DNA from: an uncultured Alcaligenaceae bacterium
Lineage (GTDB): Bacteria > Pseudomonadota > Gammaproteobacteria > Burkholderiales > Burkholderiaceae_B
Assembly (NCBI GenBank): GCA_937896225.1
Contig: CALBMZ010000096.1
Coordinates: 1 to 33,823, forward strand
Direction: 5' to 3'
Length of the DNA: 33,823 bases
Shown piece after piece: positions 7,994 to 16,647 of the stretch (positions are counted from its first letter, which is position 1; every line of letters begins with the position of its first letter). The notes beneath the pieces are model-generated. The model had not been told where the DNA came from. It made no database searches and saw only the letters and a program-made list of their open reading frames with translations. The position numbers and the translations under genes were made by a program.

Positions 7994-9294
7994 TGCAAAG
8001 CCTCAACTCTAATGCGCATCACACTAGACCGCACAAACGGCATTTTTTCAATCGCCTCAATAGCCTCATTGATGTCGGCCTCAAGCGCTTGATGTGTCAG
8101 AAAAATAAGTTTCGCACCACCCAACTCGGTTGGTTTTTGAATCATTGACTCAATTGAAATGCGAAAGTGAGCCAGTTCTCGAGAAATATCAGCCAAAACA
8201 CCAGGCTGATCATCAACATTCAAGCGTAAATAATAAGGTGTAACAATTTGATCAATTGGCAAAATGGCTGTGTCAATCAAAGCATTCGTTTTGAAAGCAA
8301 GATGTGGCACACGATGTTCTGGGTCAGCCGTGTGCAAACGCGTGACATCGACCAAGTCAGCCACGACAGCTGAAGCCGTTGGCTCGGCTCCCGCGCCTTG
8401 ACCGTAATATAACGTTTGACCTACTGCGTCACCACTTACCACGACAGCGTTCATAGGCCCTTCAACACTGGCCAACAATGATTCAATAGGCACCAATGCA
8501 GGGTGAACCCGAAGCTCAATACCGTGGTCTCGGCGACGTGTAATGCCTAATAGCTTAATACGATAGCCCAAACGTTCAGCTTGAACCATATCTTCGTCTT
8601 CAATCGCGCTAATACCCTCAATGTAGGCACCCGTAAACTGAACCGGAATACCAAAGGCCATGGAAGCGAGCAACGTTAATTTGTGTGCAGCATCTATACC
8701 TTCCACATCACCGGTGGGGTCTGCCTCAGCGTAACCCAAACCTTGTGCTTGGCTTAAAGCTTGAGCAAAGCTTAAGTGCCGGGTTCGCATTTCAGACAAA
8801 ATATAATTGGTGGTGCCATTGATGATGCCAACGACCCATTCAATACGATTTGCAGTTAAACCTTCACGCATCGCTTTGATGATGGGGATGCCACCTGCCA
8901 CAGCCGCCTCGAAAGCAACCATCACCCCTTTGCGAGAGGCTGCTTCAAAAATCTCAGTACCGTGAAGCGCTAACAAAGCCTTATTAGCGGTCACCACATG
9001 CTTACCATTTTCAATAGCTTTTAAAACCATATCGTAAGCCAGCGTGACCCCTCCCATCAGCTCAACCACAATTTCAATGGTTGGATCACATACAACCTCT
9101 TCAGGTCGGTCGGTAATCAACATATTGGGGCCCACAATGGATCGCGCTTTGGCGACATCGCGTACTGCAACATGCGTGACTTCAATGCCGCGCCCTGCTC
9201 GTCTTGCAATTTCTTGTGCATTGCGGTTTAACACGTGCCAAGTACCCGCACCAACAACGCCTAAGCCTAATAAACCAACTTTCATAGCTTCCAT
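7990..9294 (-). CDS. hom: homoserine dehydrogenase
   Basis: NAD(P)H-dependent reduction of aspartate semialdehyde to homoserine, at the branch to threonine and methionine. It shows the Rossmann motif GLGVVG at residues 10-15, the catalytic domain with GINGTTNY and the active-site region DPTGDVEGIDAAHKL, and a C-terminal ACT domain (about residues 350-425, containing DQPGVLADISREL), which usually senses threonine. This is the monofunctional 434-residue type without an aspartokinase domain. ATG at 9294 shares its first base with the alaC stop (TAATG), suggesting re-initiation; ATG at 9285 is an alternative start that brings the Rossmann strand to the very N-terminus. Confidence 0.97.
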   Translation of the reverse strand: MEAMKVGLLGLGVVGAGTWHVLNRNAQEIARRAGRGIEVTHVAVRDVAKARSIVGPNMLITDRPEEVVCDPTIEIVVELMGGVTLAYDMVLKAIENGKHVVTANKALLALHGTEIFEAASRKGVMVAFEAAVAGGIPIIKAMREGLTANRIEWVVGIINGTTNYILSEMRTRHLSFAQALSQAQGLGYAEADPTGDVEGIDAAHKLTLLASMAFGIPVQFTGAYIEGISAIEDEDMVQAERLGYRIKLLGITRRRDHGIELRVHPALVPIESLLASVEGPMNAVVVSGDAVGQTLYYGQGAGAEPTASAVVADLVDVTRLHTADPEHRVPHLAFKTNALIDTAILPIDQIVTPYYLRLNVDDQPGVLADISRELAHFRISIESMIQKPTELGGAKLIFLTHQALEADINEAIEAIEKMPFVRSSVMRIRVEALQ

Positions 9295-10478
9295 TAAAGC
9301 AAACCGTCCTTTCGAAACATTTCTTTAATACCCCGCACGGCTTGTCGCGTGCGCTGTTCATTTTCTATCAGAGCAAAGCGAACGTAGTCGTCGCCCTGGT
9401 CACCAAAGCCAATACCAGGTGATACAGCAACTTTTGCATCTTGCAGCAGTTTTTTTGCAAATTCAAGCGAACCTAAATGGCGATAAACGGGAGGAATGAG
9501 TGCCCAAATGTACATAGAAGCTTTAGGAATTTCTACCATCCACCCAGCTTCATGAAGACCACGTGCCAAAACGTCGCGGCGGTTTTGATAGATTTGTACC
9601 ACTTCTTTGACACACTCTTGCGGCCCTTCTAGTGCTGCAATTGATGCCACTTGAATTGGGGTAAACGTACCGTAATCGTGGTAGCTTTTAATGCGAGCAA
9701 GCGCATTTACCAATTCAGAATTACCCACCATAAAGCCGATGCGCCAACCCGCCATGCTGTAGCTCTTGCTCATCGTAAAAAACTCAACAGCCACCTCACG
9801 TGCACGGGGCACTTGCATAATTGATGGTGCCTGATAACCATCAAAACAAATATCGGCATACGCCAAATCATGCACCACTAAAATTTCGTGCTGCAACGCC
9901 AATGCAATGACTCGTTCAAAAAACGATAAGTCAACACATTGAGCGGTTGGATTACTGGGGAAACCCAAAACAATCATTTTAGGTTTTGGAATGGATTCAC
10001 TGACTGCACGCTCGAGTTCTTCAAGGAAATCAACCCCAGGGGTCATGCGAACGGAGCGAATGTTAGCGCCCGCAATCACGGCACCATAAATATGGATGGG
10101 GTAACTGGGGTTAGGCACCAAAACGGTGTCGCCCGCATCAAGCGTGGCCAACATTAAGTGCGCTAAACCCTCTTTAGAACCAATGGTCACAATCGCTTCT
10201 GTATCTGGGTTAAGTTCAACCTGATAACGGCGATGATACCAATCAGTGATGGCACGCCTTAAACGAGGAATACCTTTAGAGACGGAATAACCATGATTGG
10301 TCGGTCGACTGGTCGACTCAATCATTTTGTCAACGATATGCTGTGGTGTTGGGCTATCAGGGTTACCCATTGACATGTCAATAATATCTTCACCGCGCCG
10401 GCGAGCCGCCATCTTTAGTTCGGCTGTAATGTTAAAAACATAAGGGGGTAAGCGTTCAATTCGAGAAAACGTTCTCAT
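9294..10478 (-). CDS. alaC: alanine transaminase, AlaC-type class I/II aminotransferase
   Basis: Fold-type I PLP aminotransferase of the AlaC (YfdZ) group, which makes alanine from pyruvate with glutamate. The PLP lysine is Lys238 in [15 protein letters not shown]. The segments [22 protein letters not shown] (substrate-binding Asn) and [13 protein letters not shown] are characteristic, and the conserved Arg near the C-terminus is in [10 protein letters not shown]. Length 394 residues, normal. It heads the alaC-hom-thrC-crcB run, an arrangement typical of Burkholderiales. Assignment to alanine rather than another keto acid rests on similarity to AlaC and is known biochemically only for relatives. 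Confidence 0.88.
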   Translation of the reverse strand: MRTFSRIERLPPYVFNITAELKMAARRRGEDIIDMSMGNPDSPTPQHIVDKMIESTSRPTNHGYSVSKGIPRLRRAITDWYHRRYQVELNPDTEAIVTIGSKEGLAHLMLATLDAGDTVLVPNPSYPIHIYGAVIAGANIRSVRMTPGVDFLEELERAVSESIPKPKMIVLGFPSNPTAQCVDLSFFERVIALALQHEILVVHDLAYADICFDGYQAPSIMQVPRAREVAVEFFTMSKSYSMAGWRIGFMVGNSELVNALARIKSYHDYGTFTPIQVASIAALEGPQECVKEVVQIYQNRRDVLARGLHEAGWMVEIPKASMYIWALIPPVYRHLGSLEFAKKLLQDAKVAVSPGIGFGDQGDDYVRFALIENEQRTRQAVRGIKEMFRKDGLL

Positions 10479-10528
10479 TTAATTTATATTCCTTAGGCGC
10501 GCAACAAAGTTAAATCTGTTTAATTACC

Positions 10529-10558
10529 ATTACATTTGAGCTCACAAACCTCTGTAAC
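10529..10558 (-). promoter_or_regulatory. candidate sigma-70 promoter for alaC-hom-thrC-crcB
   Basis: On the minus strand, GTTACA (fwd 10553-10558) and TGTAAT (fwd 10529-10534; five of six bases of TATAAT) are separated by 18 bases and lie about 50 bases upstream of the alaC ATG. The -35 match is only four of six. Reasonable but unproven. Confidence 0.3.
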
Positions 10559-10599
10559 CCACATAAAGTAGCATTTAGAGTTAGAGTTTCTATTATCGC

Positions 10600-10613
10600 T
10601 GATTTTAAAATCA
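10600..10613. promoter_or_regulatory. 14-bp perfect palindrome in the alaC/Mth938 divergent region
   Basis: TGATTTTAAAATCA reads the same on both strands. It lies roughly midway between the divergent alaC and Mth938-like genes. This could be an operator for a dimeric regulator, or chance in AT-rich DNA. No regulator gene is next to it. Confidence 0.3.
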
Positions 10614-10651
10614 ATCGCTTTCAGCCGTTTTCTATTTTTTTGTCTCAAAAA

Positions 10652-10663
10652 ATTCAATTGAAT
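10652..10663. promoter_or_regulatory. 12-bp perfect palindrome upstream of the Mth938-like gene
   Basis: ATTCAATTGAAT is a perfect palindrome. It ends five bases before TATTAT (10668-10673), a possible -10 element for the plus-strand gene, although no good -35 box is spaced from it. If that -10 is real, a protein bound here would cover the promoter. Confidence 0.3.
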
Positions 10664-10697
10664 ACGGTATTATCATCAAAAATAGTCGGAGTTTTTT

Positions 10698-11141
10698 TTG
10701 AAGCTACATCAAGATACCAACGCATCGTTTAATACCATCACAGGTTACGGTAGCGGTTTTATAGAAATCAACCAAGTTCGCTTTGATCACGCGATTGCCT
10801 TCGGGGCTGAAGGCGAGATTAAACGTTGGTCTGCACTCAGCCCAGCAGACATATCGACAGCGCTTCTCTTACAAGCTTGTGGCTTGACCCTAGCTAAACG
10901 CAGCCCACTTGATTTTTTAAACGAAAAAGATGATTCAGGACCCAATTTTGAGGGCGATCGCCCTGAAGTTTTGTTGGTGGGCACGGGCGTCAAACAAATC
11001 ATGCTACCGCATGATGTGACCAGACCTCTTCTACAAGCGGGCATTGGAGTAGAAAGCATGTCAACACAAGCAGCAGCCCGAACATTCAACATATTAATGG
11101 CGGAAGGCCGACGCGTCATGACCGCCCTTTTAACGGAGTAA
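10698..11141 (+). CDS. Mth938-like domain protein (DUF498 family)
   Basis: A 147-residue protein of the Mth938/DUF498 family, whose eukaryotic member NDUFAF3 helps assemble respiratory complex I. Features seen: an N-terminal beta segment (NTITGYGSGFIEINQVRF), the core EVLLVGTGVKQIMLP, and the C-terminal helix segment AARTFNILMAEGRRVMTALL. The bacterial function is not established. The start is TTG at 10698, supported by GGAG six bases upstream; no ATG fits. It is first in a run with bcp, the PIN-PhoH gene and pdxA, six bases before bcp. The pairing with bcp is common in Betaproteobacteria and suggests a redox or assembly role, which is inference. Confidence 0.88.
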   Translation: MKLHQDTNASFNTITGYGSGFIEINQVRFDHAIAFGAEGEIKRWSALSPADISTALLLQACGLTLAKRSPLDFLNEKDDSGPNFEGDRPEVLLVGTGVKQIMLPHDVTRPLLQAGIGVESMSTQAAARTFNILMAEGRRVMTALLTE

Positions 11142-11147
11142 ATAGAT

Positions 11148-11615
11148 ATGGAACCCTTGAATATTGGCGATATGGCCCCCAACTTCAGTGCAGAAAGTAC
11201 TTTAGGCACCGTTGAGAGCACAGACACGCTAGGTCACCCGTTTGTTATATATTTCTACCCAAAAGACAATACCCCAGGGTGCACCACAGAAACAGGCGAT
11301 TTTAAAGACCTTCACGAGCAGTTTCGACAAGCGGGTTGTTACGTGGCAGGGGTTTCACGCGACACCTTAAAGTCTCACCAAAATTTTAGCCAAAAGCTAG
11401 ACTTGCCATTTACATTAATTGCTGACCCTGATGAAACGGTTTGCACTTTATTTGGTGTCATGAAATTAAAAAACATGTATGGCAAACAAGTACGTGGCAT
11501 TGAACGCAGTACTTTTTTGATTGACCGATCAGGAAAAATCGCCCAAATTTGGCGTGGTGTCAAAGTGCCCGGTCACGCCCAAGCCGTTTTAACCGCATTA
11601 CAAAATTTAGCGTAA
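11148..11615 (+). CDS. bcp: peroxiredoxin, Bcp/PrxQ family
   Basis: Thiol peroxidase that reduces hydrogen peroxide and organic peroxides, recycled by thioredoxin. The thioredoxin fold holds the peroxidatic motif NTPGCTTE with Cys45, preceded by IYFYPKD. In E. coli Bcp the resolving cysteine is five residues on, but here position 50 is Gly. Other cysteines are Cys64 and Cys99, so this is either a one-Cys form or uses another partner. Length 155 residues, normal. The gene lies between the Mth938-like gene (six bases) and the PIN-PhoH gene (17 bases). Cytoplasmic; no signal peptide. Confidence 0.94.
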   Translation: MEPLNIGDMAPNFSAESTLGTVESTDTLGHPFVIYFYPKDNTPGCTTETGDFKDLHEQFRQAGCYVAGVSRDTLKSHQNFSQKLDLPFTLIADPDETVCTLFGVMKLKNMYGKQVRGIERSTFLIDRSGKIAQIWRGVKVPGHAQAVLTALQNLA

Positions 11616-11632
11616 CCCGGAGAATTAACGAT

Positions 11633-13312
11633 ATGCCTTTACCCAAGCTACCCACACGACCCGCATCAATACTTAATGTTGATGATCTTGACGTCGAAGT
11701 GGTCAAACCTGCTCGACCGTTAGGCAAACAGCCCGAGCGCAAAGCACCGGTACCGAGCATATCAACCTCAACGCCTGCACCCCAAATCAAACGCGCAGTG
11801 GCAGGCAAACAAGCGCCTGCCACTCAGCGTAAAACAATCACTGCTGAGCCAGCCCCCACCCAATCAAGGCTGGAATCAAGCCCAACTAAAACACGCCGTG
11901 GTACAAAACGAAGTGGAACCGGTCCAAGTACCGGACTCAAGTTATTTGTGCTCGACACCAACGTTTTACTTCATGACCCTTCAAGCTTGTTTCGTTTTCA
12001 AGAGCATGATGTGTACTTGCCGATGATGACACTTGAAGAGCTTGATCATCACAAGCAAGGCATGTCTGAGGTGGCCCGTAATGCCCGTCAAGTCAGTCGA
12101 ACACTTGATGCACTAGTCGGTGACACCGCAAACCTTGAACAAGGTGTGTTGCTTTCGCACTTGGGAAATAAAGAAGCTAAGGGCAAACTTTTTTTTCAGA
12201 CATCGTCTATCTCTAACGCACTTCCTGCAGATTTACCCATTGGTAAAGCTGATAACCAAATTTTGGCAGTGGTTAAGGCGCTGCAAGACAGCATGGCCCC
12301 CCGTGAAGTTGTTTTGGTGTCTAAAGACATCAACATGCGACTTAAGGCTCGTACGTTAAGCCTTGCCGCAGAAGACTACTTCAACGATCATGTTTTGGAA
12401 GACTCTGATTTACTCTACAACGGCGTGTTAGAACTTCCCGATAATTTTTGGACACGGCACGGCAAAGACATTGAATCTTGGCAGCAAGGGGGCACCACGT
12501 TTTATCGTATCAACGGCCCGTTGTGTAACCAGTTTTTGGTCAATCAGTTTGTGTATTTTGAAGGGTCAATGCCCCTTTACGCACAAGTAAGAGAAGTCAA
12601 CGGCAAATCAGCCGTCTTGGCAACCTTACGTGACTATTCTCACGCTAAAAACAATGTTTGGGGTGTGGTGGCACGCAACCGCGAGCAAAACTTTGGCATG
12701 AACTTGTTGCTCAACCCCGATTGTGATTTCGTCACCTTGTTAGGACAAGCGGGCACCGGTAAAACACTGATGGCTTTAGCCGCAGGTCTCACCCAAGTGC
12801 TTGAAACCAAACGCTATACTGAAATCATTATTACTCGCGTCACGGTATCAGTTGGCGAAGACATTGGTTTCTTACCCGGTACTGAAGAGGAAAAAATGTT
12901 GCCTTGGATGGGTGCTCTTGAAGATAACCTTGAAGTGCTGAATATGGGTGATGGAGACGGTAATAACGAATGGGGTCGTGCATCAACCATGGAACTGATT
13001 CGCTCACGCATTAAAGTGAAATCATTAAACTTCATGCGCGGTCGCACCTTTTTAAACAAATACCTCATTATCGATGAAGCGCAAAACTTAACCCCTAAGC
13101 AAATGAAAACCCTGATTACTCGTGCAGGACCAGGCACTAAGGTCGTGTGCTTAGGCAATATTGCACAGATTGACACGCCCTACCTTACCGAAGGCAGCTC
13201 AGGCTTAACCTTTGTAGTCGATCGGTTCAAGGGTTGGCCACATTCTGGGCATGTCACCCTGCAACGTGGCGAGCGTTCACGTCTGGCTGATTATGCGGGT
13301 GAGGTGTTGTAA
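11633..13312 (+). CDS. PIN-domain/PhoH-like ATPase (PhoH2 type)
   Basis: Fusion of a PIN ribonuclease domain with a PhoH helicase-like ATPase, as in YlaK/PhoH2 proteins, for which RNA unwinding and cleavage have been shown in some relatives. Residues 1-100 are rich in Pro, Lys, Thr and Ser and look disordered. The PIN domain starts with FVLDTNVL (Asp108) and contains LEELDHH and KADNQI (Asp207). The ATPase has Walker A GQAGTGKT at 371-378, Walker B YLIIDEAQN, and the C-terminal LQRGERSRLADYA. ATG at 11633 has GGAG ten bases upstream. Length 559 residues. Cellular role in Betaproteobacteria is unclear; the old name phosphate-starvation protein is not evidence of function. Confidence 0.93.
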   Translation: MPLPKLPTRPASILNVDDLDVEVVKPARPLGKQPERKAPVPSISTSTPAPQIKRAVAGKQAPATQRKTITAEPAPTQSRLESSPTKTRRGTKRSGTGPSTGLKLFVLDTNVLLHDPSSLFRFQEHDVYLPMMTLEELDHHKQGMSEVARNARQVSRTLDALVGDTANLEQGVLLSHLGNKEAKGKLFFQTSSISNALPADLPIGKADNQILAVVKALQDSMAPREVVLVSKDINMRLKARTLSLAAEDYFNDHVLEDSDLLYNGVLELPDNFWTRHGKDIESWQQGGTTFYRINGPLCNQFLVNQFVYFEGSMPLYAQVREVNGKSAVLATLRDYSHAKNNVWGVVARNREQNFGMNLLLNPDCDFVTLLGQAGTGKTLMALAAGLTQVLETKRYTEIIITRVTVSVGEDIGFLPGTEEEKMLPWMGALEDNLEVLNMGDGDGNNEWGRASTMELIRSRIKVKSLNFMRGRTFLNKYLIIDEAQNLTPKQMKTLITRAGPGTKVVCLGNIAQIDTPYLTEGSSGLTFVVDRFKGWPHSGHVTLQRGERSRLADYAGEVL

Positions 13313-13319
13313 GTCAATC

Positions 13320-14339
13320 ATGGTTAAAAGTCCATCCTTTAACGCTTTGAATCGGGCTGCCCTACCCCTAGGCATCACTTTGGGTGACCCATTGGGTATT
13401 GGGCCTGAAATCGTTTTAAAGCTTCATACACAAGCACTTCCTAGACCATGCGTGGTGTATGGCGACGTAGGTGTTTTGAGGCGAACAGCCCAGCATTTAG
13501 GTATGGCGGTTCAGATTCACCCGCTTGAACAGTTGTCTGACATGCCCTTGCAAACCATGAACCCAAATGAACTATTTGTTTTGCAGTCGGGGGCCTTACT
13601 TGATGCTCATTTACCTATTGGATCGGTGCATGCAGCAGCCGGGCAAGCGGCTTATGATGCACTTAATCAAGCCATTGACGACACTTTATCTGGCCAACTA
13701 GCTGGCATAGTGACTGCGCCCTTAAGTAAAGAGGCCATGCATTTGGCAGGGGTACCTTTTCCCGGTCACACTGAGATTTTGGCACACCGTTGTGGTGACA
13801 TACCCGTTGCCATGGTGTTGGTGAACCCCCAGCTGCGTGTCATTTTAGTCACCATTCACTTATCACTAGCCAAAGTGCCCGCTGCCATCACAACAGAACT
13901 TGAACTACAAACCATCACGTTAGCTCATCACGTCTGCCTGCAATTGGGTCTTGAAAAACCGCGTATTGCTGTCGCCGGCCTAAACCCTCATGCCGGGGAA
14001 TCAGGTCGCTTCGGGCGTGAAGAAATTGAAATCATTGAGCCAGCCATTCAGCTCGCTCAAGCACAGGGCATCGAGGTTTCAGGCCCATGGCCGGGCGACA
14101 CCGTCTTTTTTAGGGCACGAAAGGGTGAATTTGATATGGTTGTCGCTCAATACCATGACCAGGGCCTCATTCCCATTAAGTATATGGGTATAGACGAAGG
14201 CGTGAATATGACGGCAGGTTTACCTATCGTACGCACAAGCGTTGACCACGGTACCGCTTTTGATATTGCTGGCCAAGGCATTGCTCAGGCAGAGTCGTTG
14301 CGCTGCGCATTTGATTTGGCGCATCAATTGGCACAGTAG
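13320..14339 (+). CDS. pdxA: 4-hydroxythreonine-4-phosphate dehydrogenase
   Basis: NAD-dependent, metal-requiring step of the DXP-dependent pyridoxal phosphate pathway; its product is condensed with DXP by PdxJ. Motifs: ITLGDPLGIGPEI near the N-terminus, VTAPLSKEAM and the metal-binding FPGHTEILA, and the C-terminal YHDQGLIPIK and DHGTAFDIAGQG. The usual GDPAGIGPE reads GDPLGIGPE. Length 339 residues, typical. Start ATG at 13320, seven bases after the phoH-like gene; an in-frame ATG far inside that gene was rejected. DXP for the pathway is made by Dxs, also in this window. In some Burkholderiales pdxA sits with ksgA or surA, which are not seen here. Confidence 0.95.
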   Translation: MVKSPSFNALNRAALPLGITLGDPLGIGPEIVLKLHTQALPRPCVVYGDVGVLRRTAQHLGMAVQIHPLEQLSDMPLQTMNPNELFVLQSGALLDAHLPIGSVHAAAGQAAYDALNQAIDDTLSGQLAGIVTAPLSKEAMHLAGVPFPGHTEILAHRCGDIPVAMVLVNPQLRVILVTIHLSLAKVPAAITTELELQTITLAHHVCLQLGLEKPRIAVAGLNPHAGESGRFGREEIEIIEPAIQLAQAQGIEVSGPWPGDTVFFRARKGEFDMVVAQYHDQGLIPIKYMGIDEGVNMTAGLPIVRTSVDHGTAFDIAGQGIAQAESLRCAFDLAHQLAQ

Positions 14340-14370
14340 TCATTACAGTAGTTATTACAGTAGTTATTAC
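14335..14370. repeat. 12-bp unit tandemly repeated three times
   Basis: AGTAGTCATTAC (14335-14346) is followed by two exact copies of AGTAGTTATTAC (14347-14358, 14359-14370). The first copy contains the pdxA stop TAG (14337-14339). It lies between the convergent ends of pdxA and dnaB. A loss or gain of units would not affect either protein. The 12-base period is a multiple of three but noncoding here. Confidence 0.85.
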
Positions 14371-14407
14371 ATGACTGCGCGGAGTAGGCAGCGTGACAGT
14401 CTTGAGC

Positions 14408-15784
14408 TTAATAACCTGACGAGCCACCCGCAAAGTTTTGAAACCGTGTACTTGAACCTTGAAAAGTCAGGCGAACCGTGCCGATAGGCCCATTTCGTTG
14501 CTTACCAATAATAATCTCAGCCGTGCCTTTATCGGGTGAGTCTGGGTTATAAACCTCATCACGATAAATAAAAGTGATTAAATCAGCATCTTGCTCGATT
14601 GCACCCGACTCACGCAAGTCACTCATAATGGGCCTTTTATTTGGCCGTTGTTCAAGGCTTCGATTAAGCTGTGACAGTGCAATGACGGGGCAAGCCAGTT
14701 CTTTAGCTAGCGACTTTAGCGAACGACTGATCTCAGAAATTTCAGTGGCGCGATTTTCACCCGCACCTGAAGCTGTCATCAACTGCAAATAGTCAATCAC
14801 AATTAAGTCTAATCGGCCACATTGTCGTGCTAACCTTCGCGCTCTTGCACGCAATTCAACGACGGTTAAGCCTGGTGTTTCATCAATAAACAGTTGTGCG
14901 TTTTGCATACGCTGCACCGCATGTGTGACGCGAGGCCAATCATCAGCCAGTAATTTCCCTGTGCGCATACGGTGCTGGTCTAACATGCCAACCGAACCCA
15001 GCATACGCATAGCAAGCTGAACCGCACCCATTTCCATTGAAAATACAGCGACGGGTAAACCTTGCTCGATGGCAACATGCTCAGCAATATTCATTGAAAA
15101 TGCAGTTTTACCCATTGAAGGGCGCCCGGCCACAATCACTAAGTCGCCTGGGTGTAGGCCTGAAGTCATGCGATCTAGGTCAGTGAAACCTGTGGGTATA
15201 CCGGTGATGTCACTGCCACCCTCACGATGGTAGAGCTCATCAATACGCTCAACCACTTGTGACAAAAGGGGTTGAATTTCTTGAAACCCCACCGAGCTAC
15301 GTGCACCCTCTTGGGCAATTTTAAAGACGCGTGATTCTGCTTCATCGAGAAGTTGCCTGGCTTCTTTACCCTGAGGGTTAAAAGCCATATCTGCAATATC
15401 GTCTGCTACGGCAACCAATTTACGCAACATCGAACGTTCACGCACAATTTCAGCATAACGACGAATGTTTGCGGCGGAAGGTGTATTGTGAGCCAAAGCA
15501 TTGAGGTAGCCCAAGCCACCGACTTCTTCAGCTTTGCCCATGCTAACTAATGATTCGTTGACTGTCACCACGTCAGCTGGGCGAGATAGATTAACAAGAC
15601 GCGCAATATGCTGCCAAATGAGTCGATGATCATGACGATAAAAGTCATTTTCATTAACTAAGTCTGTAAGCTTTTCAAATGCAGCGTTATCTAACAACAA
15701 ACCACCCAAAACAGATTGCTCGGCTTCGATAGAATGAGGTGGCACGCGTAAATAATCAAGCTGTTGGTTAGGGGGTAAGTTCAT
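14408..15784 (-). CDS. dnaB: replicative DNA helicase
   Basis: Hexameric 5'-3' helicase of the replication fork. An N-terminal primase-interacting domain (about residues 15-115, beginning VPPHSIEAEQSVLGGLLLD) is joined by a linker to the RecA-like domain with Walker A GRPSMGKT at 220-227, Walker B LIVIDYLQLM, and the DnaB motif near LSQLNRSLE. There is no intein, a common insertion in dnaB. Length 458 residues, normal. It lies 117 bases downstream of rplI, beyond a strong terminator, so it probably has its own promoter between 15785 and 15848. There, TTGATC and TAATTT 17 bases apart are a weak candidate. Confidence 0.97.
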   Translation of the reverse strand: MNLPPNQQLDYLRVPPHSIEAEQSVLGGLLLDNAAFEKLTDLVNENDFYRHDHRLIWQHIARLVNLSRPADVVTVNESLVSMGKAEEVGGLGYLNALAHNTPSAANIRRYAEIVRERSMLRKLVAVADDIADMAFNPQGKEARQLLDEAESRVFKIAQEGARSSVGFQEIQPLLSQVVERIDELYHREGGSDITGIPTGFTDLDRMTSGLHPGDLVIVAGRPSMGKTAFSMNIAEHVAIEQGLPVAVFSMEMGAVQLAMRMLGSVGMLDQHRMRTGKLLADDWPRVTHAVQRMQNAQLFIDETPGLTVVELRARARRLARQCGRLDLIVIDYLQLMTASGAGENRATEISEISRSLKSLAKELACPVIALSQLNRSLEQRPNKRPIMSDLRESGAIEQDADLITFIYRDEVYNPDSPDKGTAEIIIGKQRNGPIGTVRLTFQGSSTRFQNFAGGSSGY

Positions 15785-15848
15785 ACTTAGATAGTAAACC
15801 GAATAGATAAATTATTGCAGTGACGTGTTGAGATCAAAACATAGCACT

Positions 15849-15877
15849 AAAAAAAAACGGCATGCCAAAGCATGCCG
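15849..15877 (-). terminator. intrinsic terminator after rplI
   Basis: On the minus strand a perfect 8-bp stem (CGGCATGC with GCATGCCG) and a 4-base loop are followed at once by nine T residues. It ends the rpsF-priB-rpsR-rplI transcript 25 bases after the rplI stop and separates it from dnaB. Confidence 0.9.
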
Positions 15878-15901
15878 CTCTGTCAAAATTGAAACTTAAG
15901 A

Positions 15902-16357
15902 TTAGTTCAAATCGCCAGAAACCGTGACAGTAATATCAGTTAACACATCAGGGTGTAGAGCAACTTGCACGGTATAGTCACCAACAGCCTTAATGGCACC
16001 GTCGATCATGCGAACTTGTGACTTAACTAAACCGGTGAAGCCTTGGGCAACCAATAATGTGACGACATCCATATTGGTGACTGAACCAAACAAACGGCCA
16101 TCTACACCAGCTTTTTGTGACATTTTTAAAATAAAACCCTCTAGACGCTTAGCGTCTGCTTGGGCTTGTGCCAACTTTTCAGCTTGTACGCGCTCGAGTT
16201 CAGCACGGCGAGCTTCAAACTCGGCCAATGCAACGGGTGTTGCACGACGAGCCTTGCGCTGTGGAATGAGGAAATTACGAGCATAACCGTCGCGAACACG
16301 AACCACTTCGCCAAGGTCACCCAAGTTTACAACTTTTTCAAGAAGAATAATTTGCAT
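15902..16357 (-). CDS. rplI: 50S ribosomal protein L9
   Basis: L9 binds 23S rRNA near the base of the L1 stalk and has two globular domains joined by a long helix. The N-terminal domain [19 protein letters not shown] with the [11 protein letters not shown] signature is clear; the helix is around residues 40-75; and the C-terminal domain begins near [11 protein letters not shown]. Length 151 residues (E. coli 149). Last gene of rpsF-priB-rpsR-rplI, 13 bases after rpsR, with a terminator directly downstream. Confidence 0.98.
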   Translation of the reverse strand: MQIILLEKVVNLGDLGEVVRVRDGYARNFLIPQRKARRATPVALAEFEARRAELERVQAEKLAQAQADAKRLEGFILKMSQKAGVDGRLFGSVTNMDVVTLLVAQGFTGLVKSQVRMIDGAIKAVGDYTVQVALHPDVLTDITVTVSGDLN

Positions 16358-16370
16358 GAGTAGCCCCTAA

Positions 16371-16646
16371 TTAATTATGGTTATCGGTGAATGGCAACAA
16401 CGCTAAGAAGCGTGCGCGCTTGATTGCGGTATCAAGCTGACGCTGATAGTGCGCTTTTGTGCCAGTCAAACGAGCAGGAATAATCTTGCCGTTTTCTTGA
16501 ATGAAGTCACGCAAAGTGTCTACATCTTTGTAGTCAACTTGAGCGATACCTGCTGCGCTAAAGCGGCAAAACTTACGACGCTTAAACAACGGGTTCTGTT
16601 GCGTAAATTTTTTCTTTTCAGTATTACGTTTTGATGCGAATGCCAT
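16371..16646 (-). CDS. rpsR: 30S ribosomal protein S18
   Basis: S18 binds the 30S platform together with S6. The conserved core is present: FKRRKFCRF, the segment [34 protein letters not shown] and [13 protein letters not shown]. The N-terminal extension of about 15 residues is Lys-rich. Length 91 residues. The start is separated by one base from the priB stop. S6 is encoded two genes upstream, and the S6-S18 complex is the known feedback regulator of such operons in many bacteria. Confidence 0.98.
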   Translation of the reverse strand: MAFASKRNTEKKKFTQQNPLFKRRKFCRFSAAGIAQVDYKDVDTLRDFIQENGKIIPARLTGTKAHYQRQLDTAIKRARFLALLPFTDNHN

Positions 16647-16647
16647 G

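Noticed and set aside
14340-14407. Terminator for pdxA or dnaB
   Set aside because: Only a 5-bp stem with a long loop (GACTG/CAGTC) is present and no T run follows on either strand.
15785-15901. Replication origin next to dnaB
   Set aside because: No cluster of DnaA boxes or AT-rich unwinding repeats is seen; dnaB is often far from oriC.
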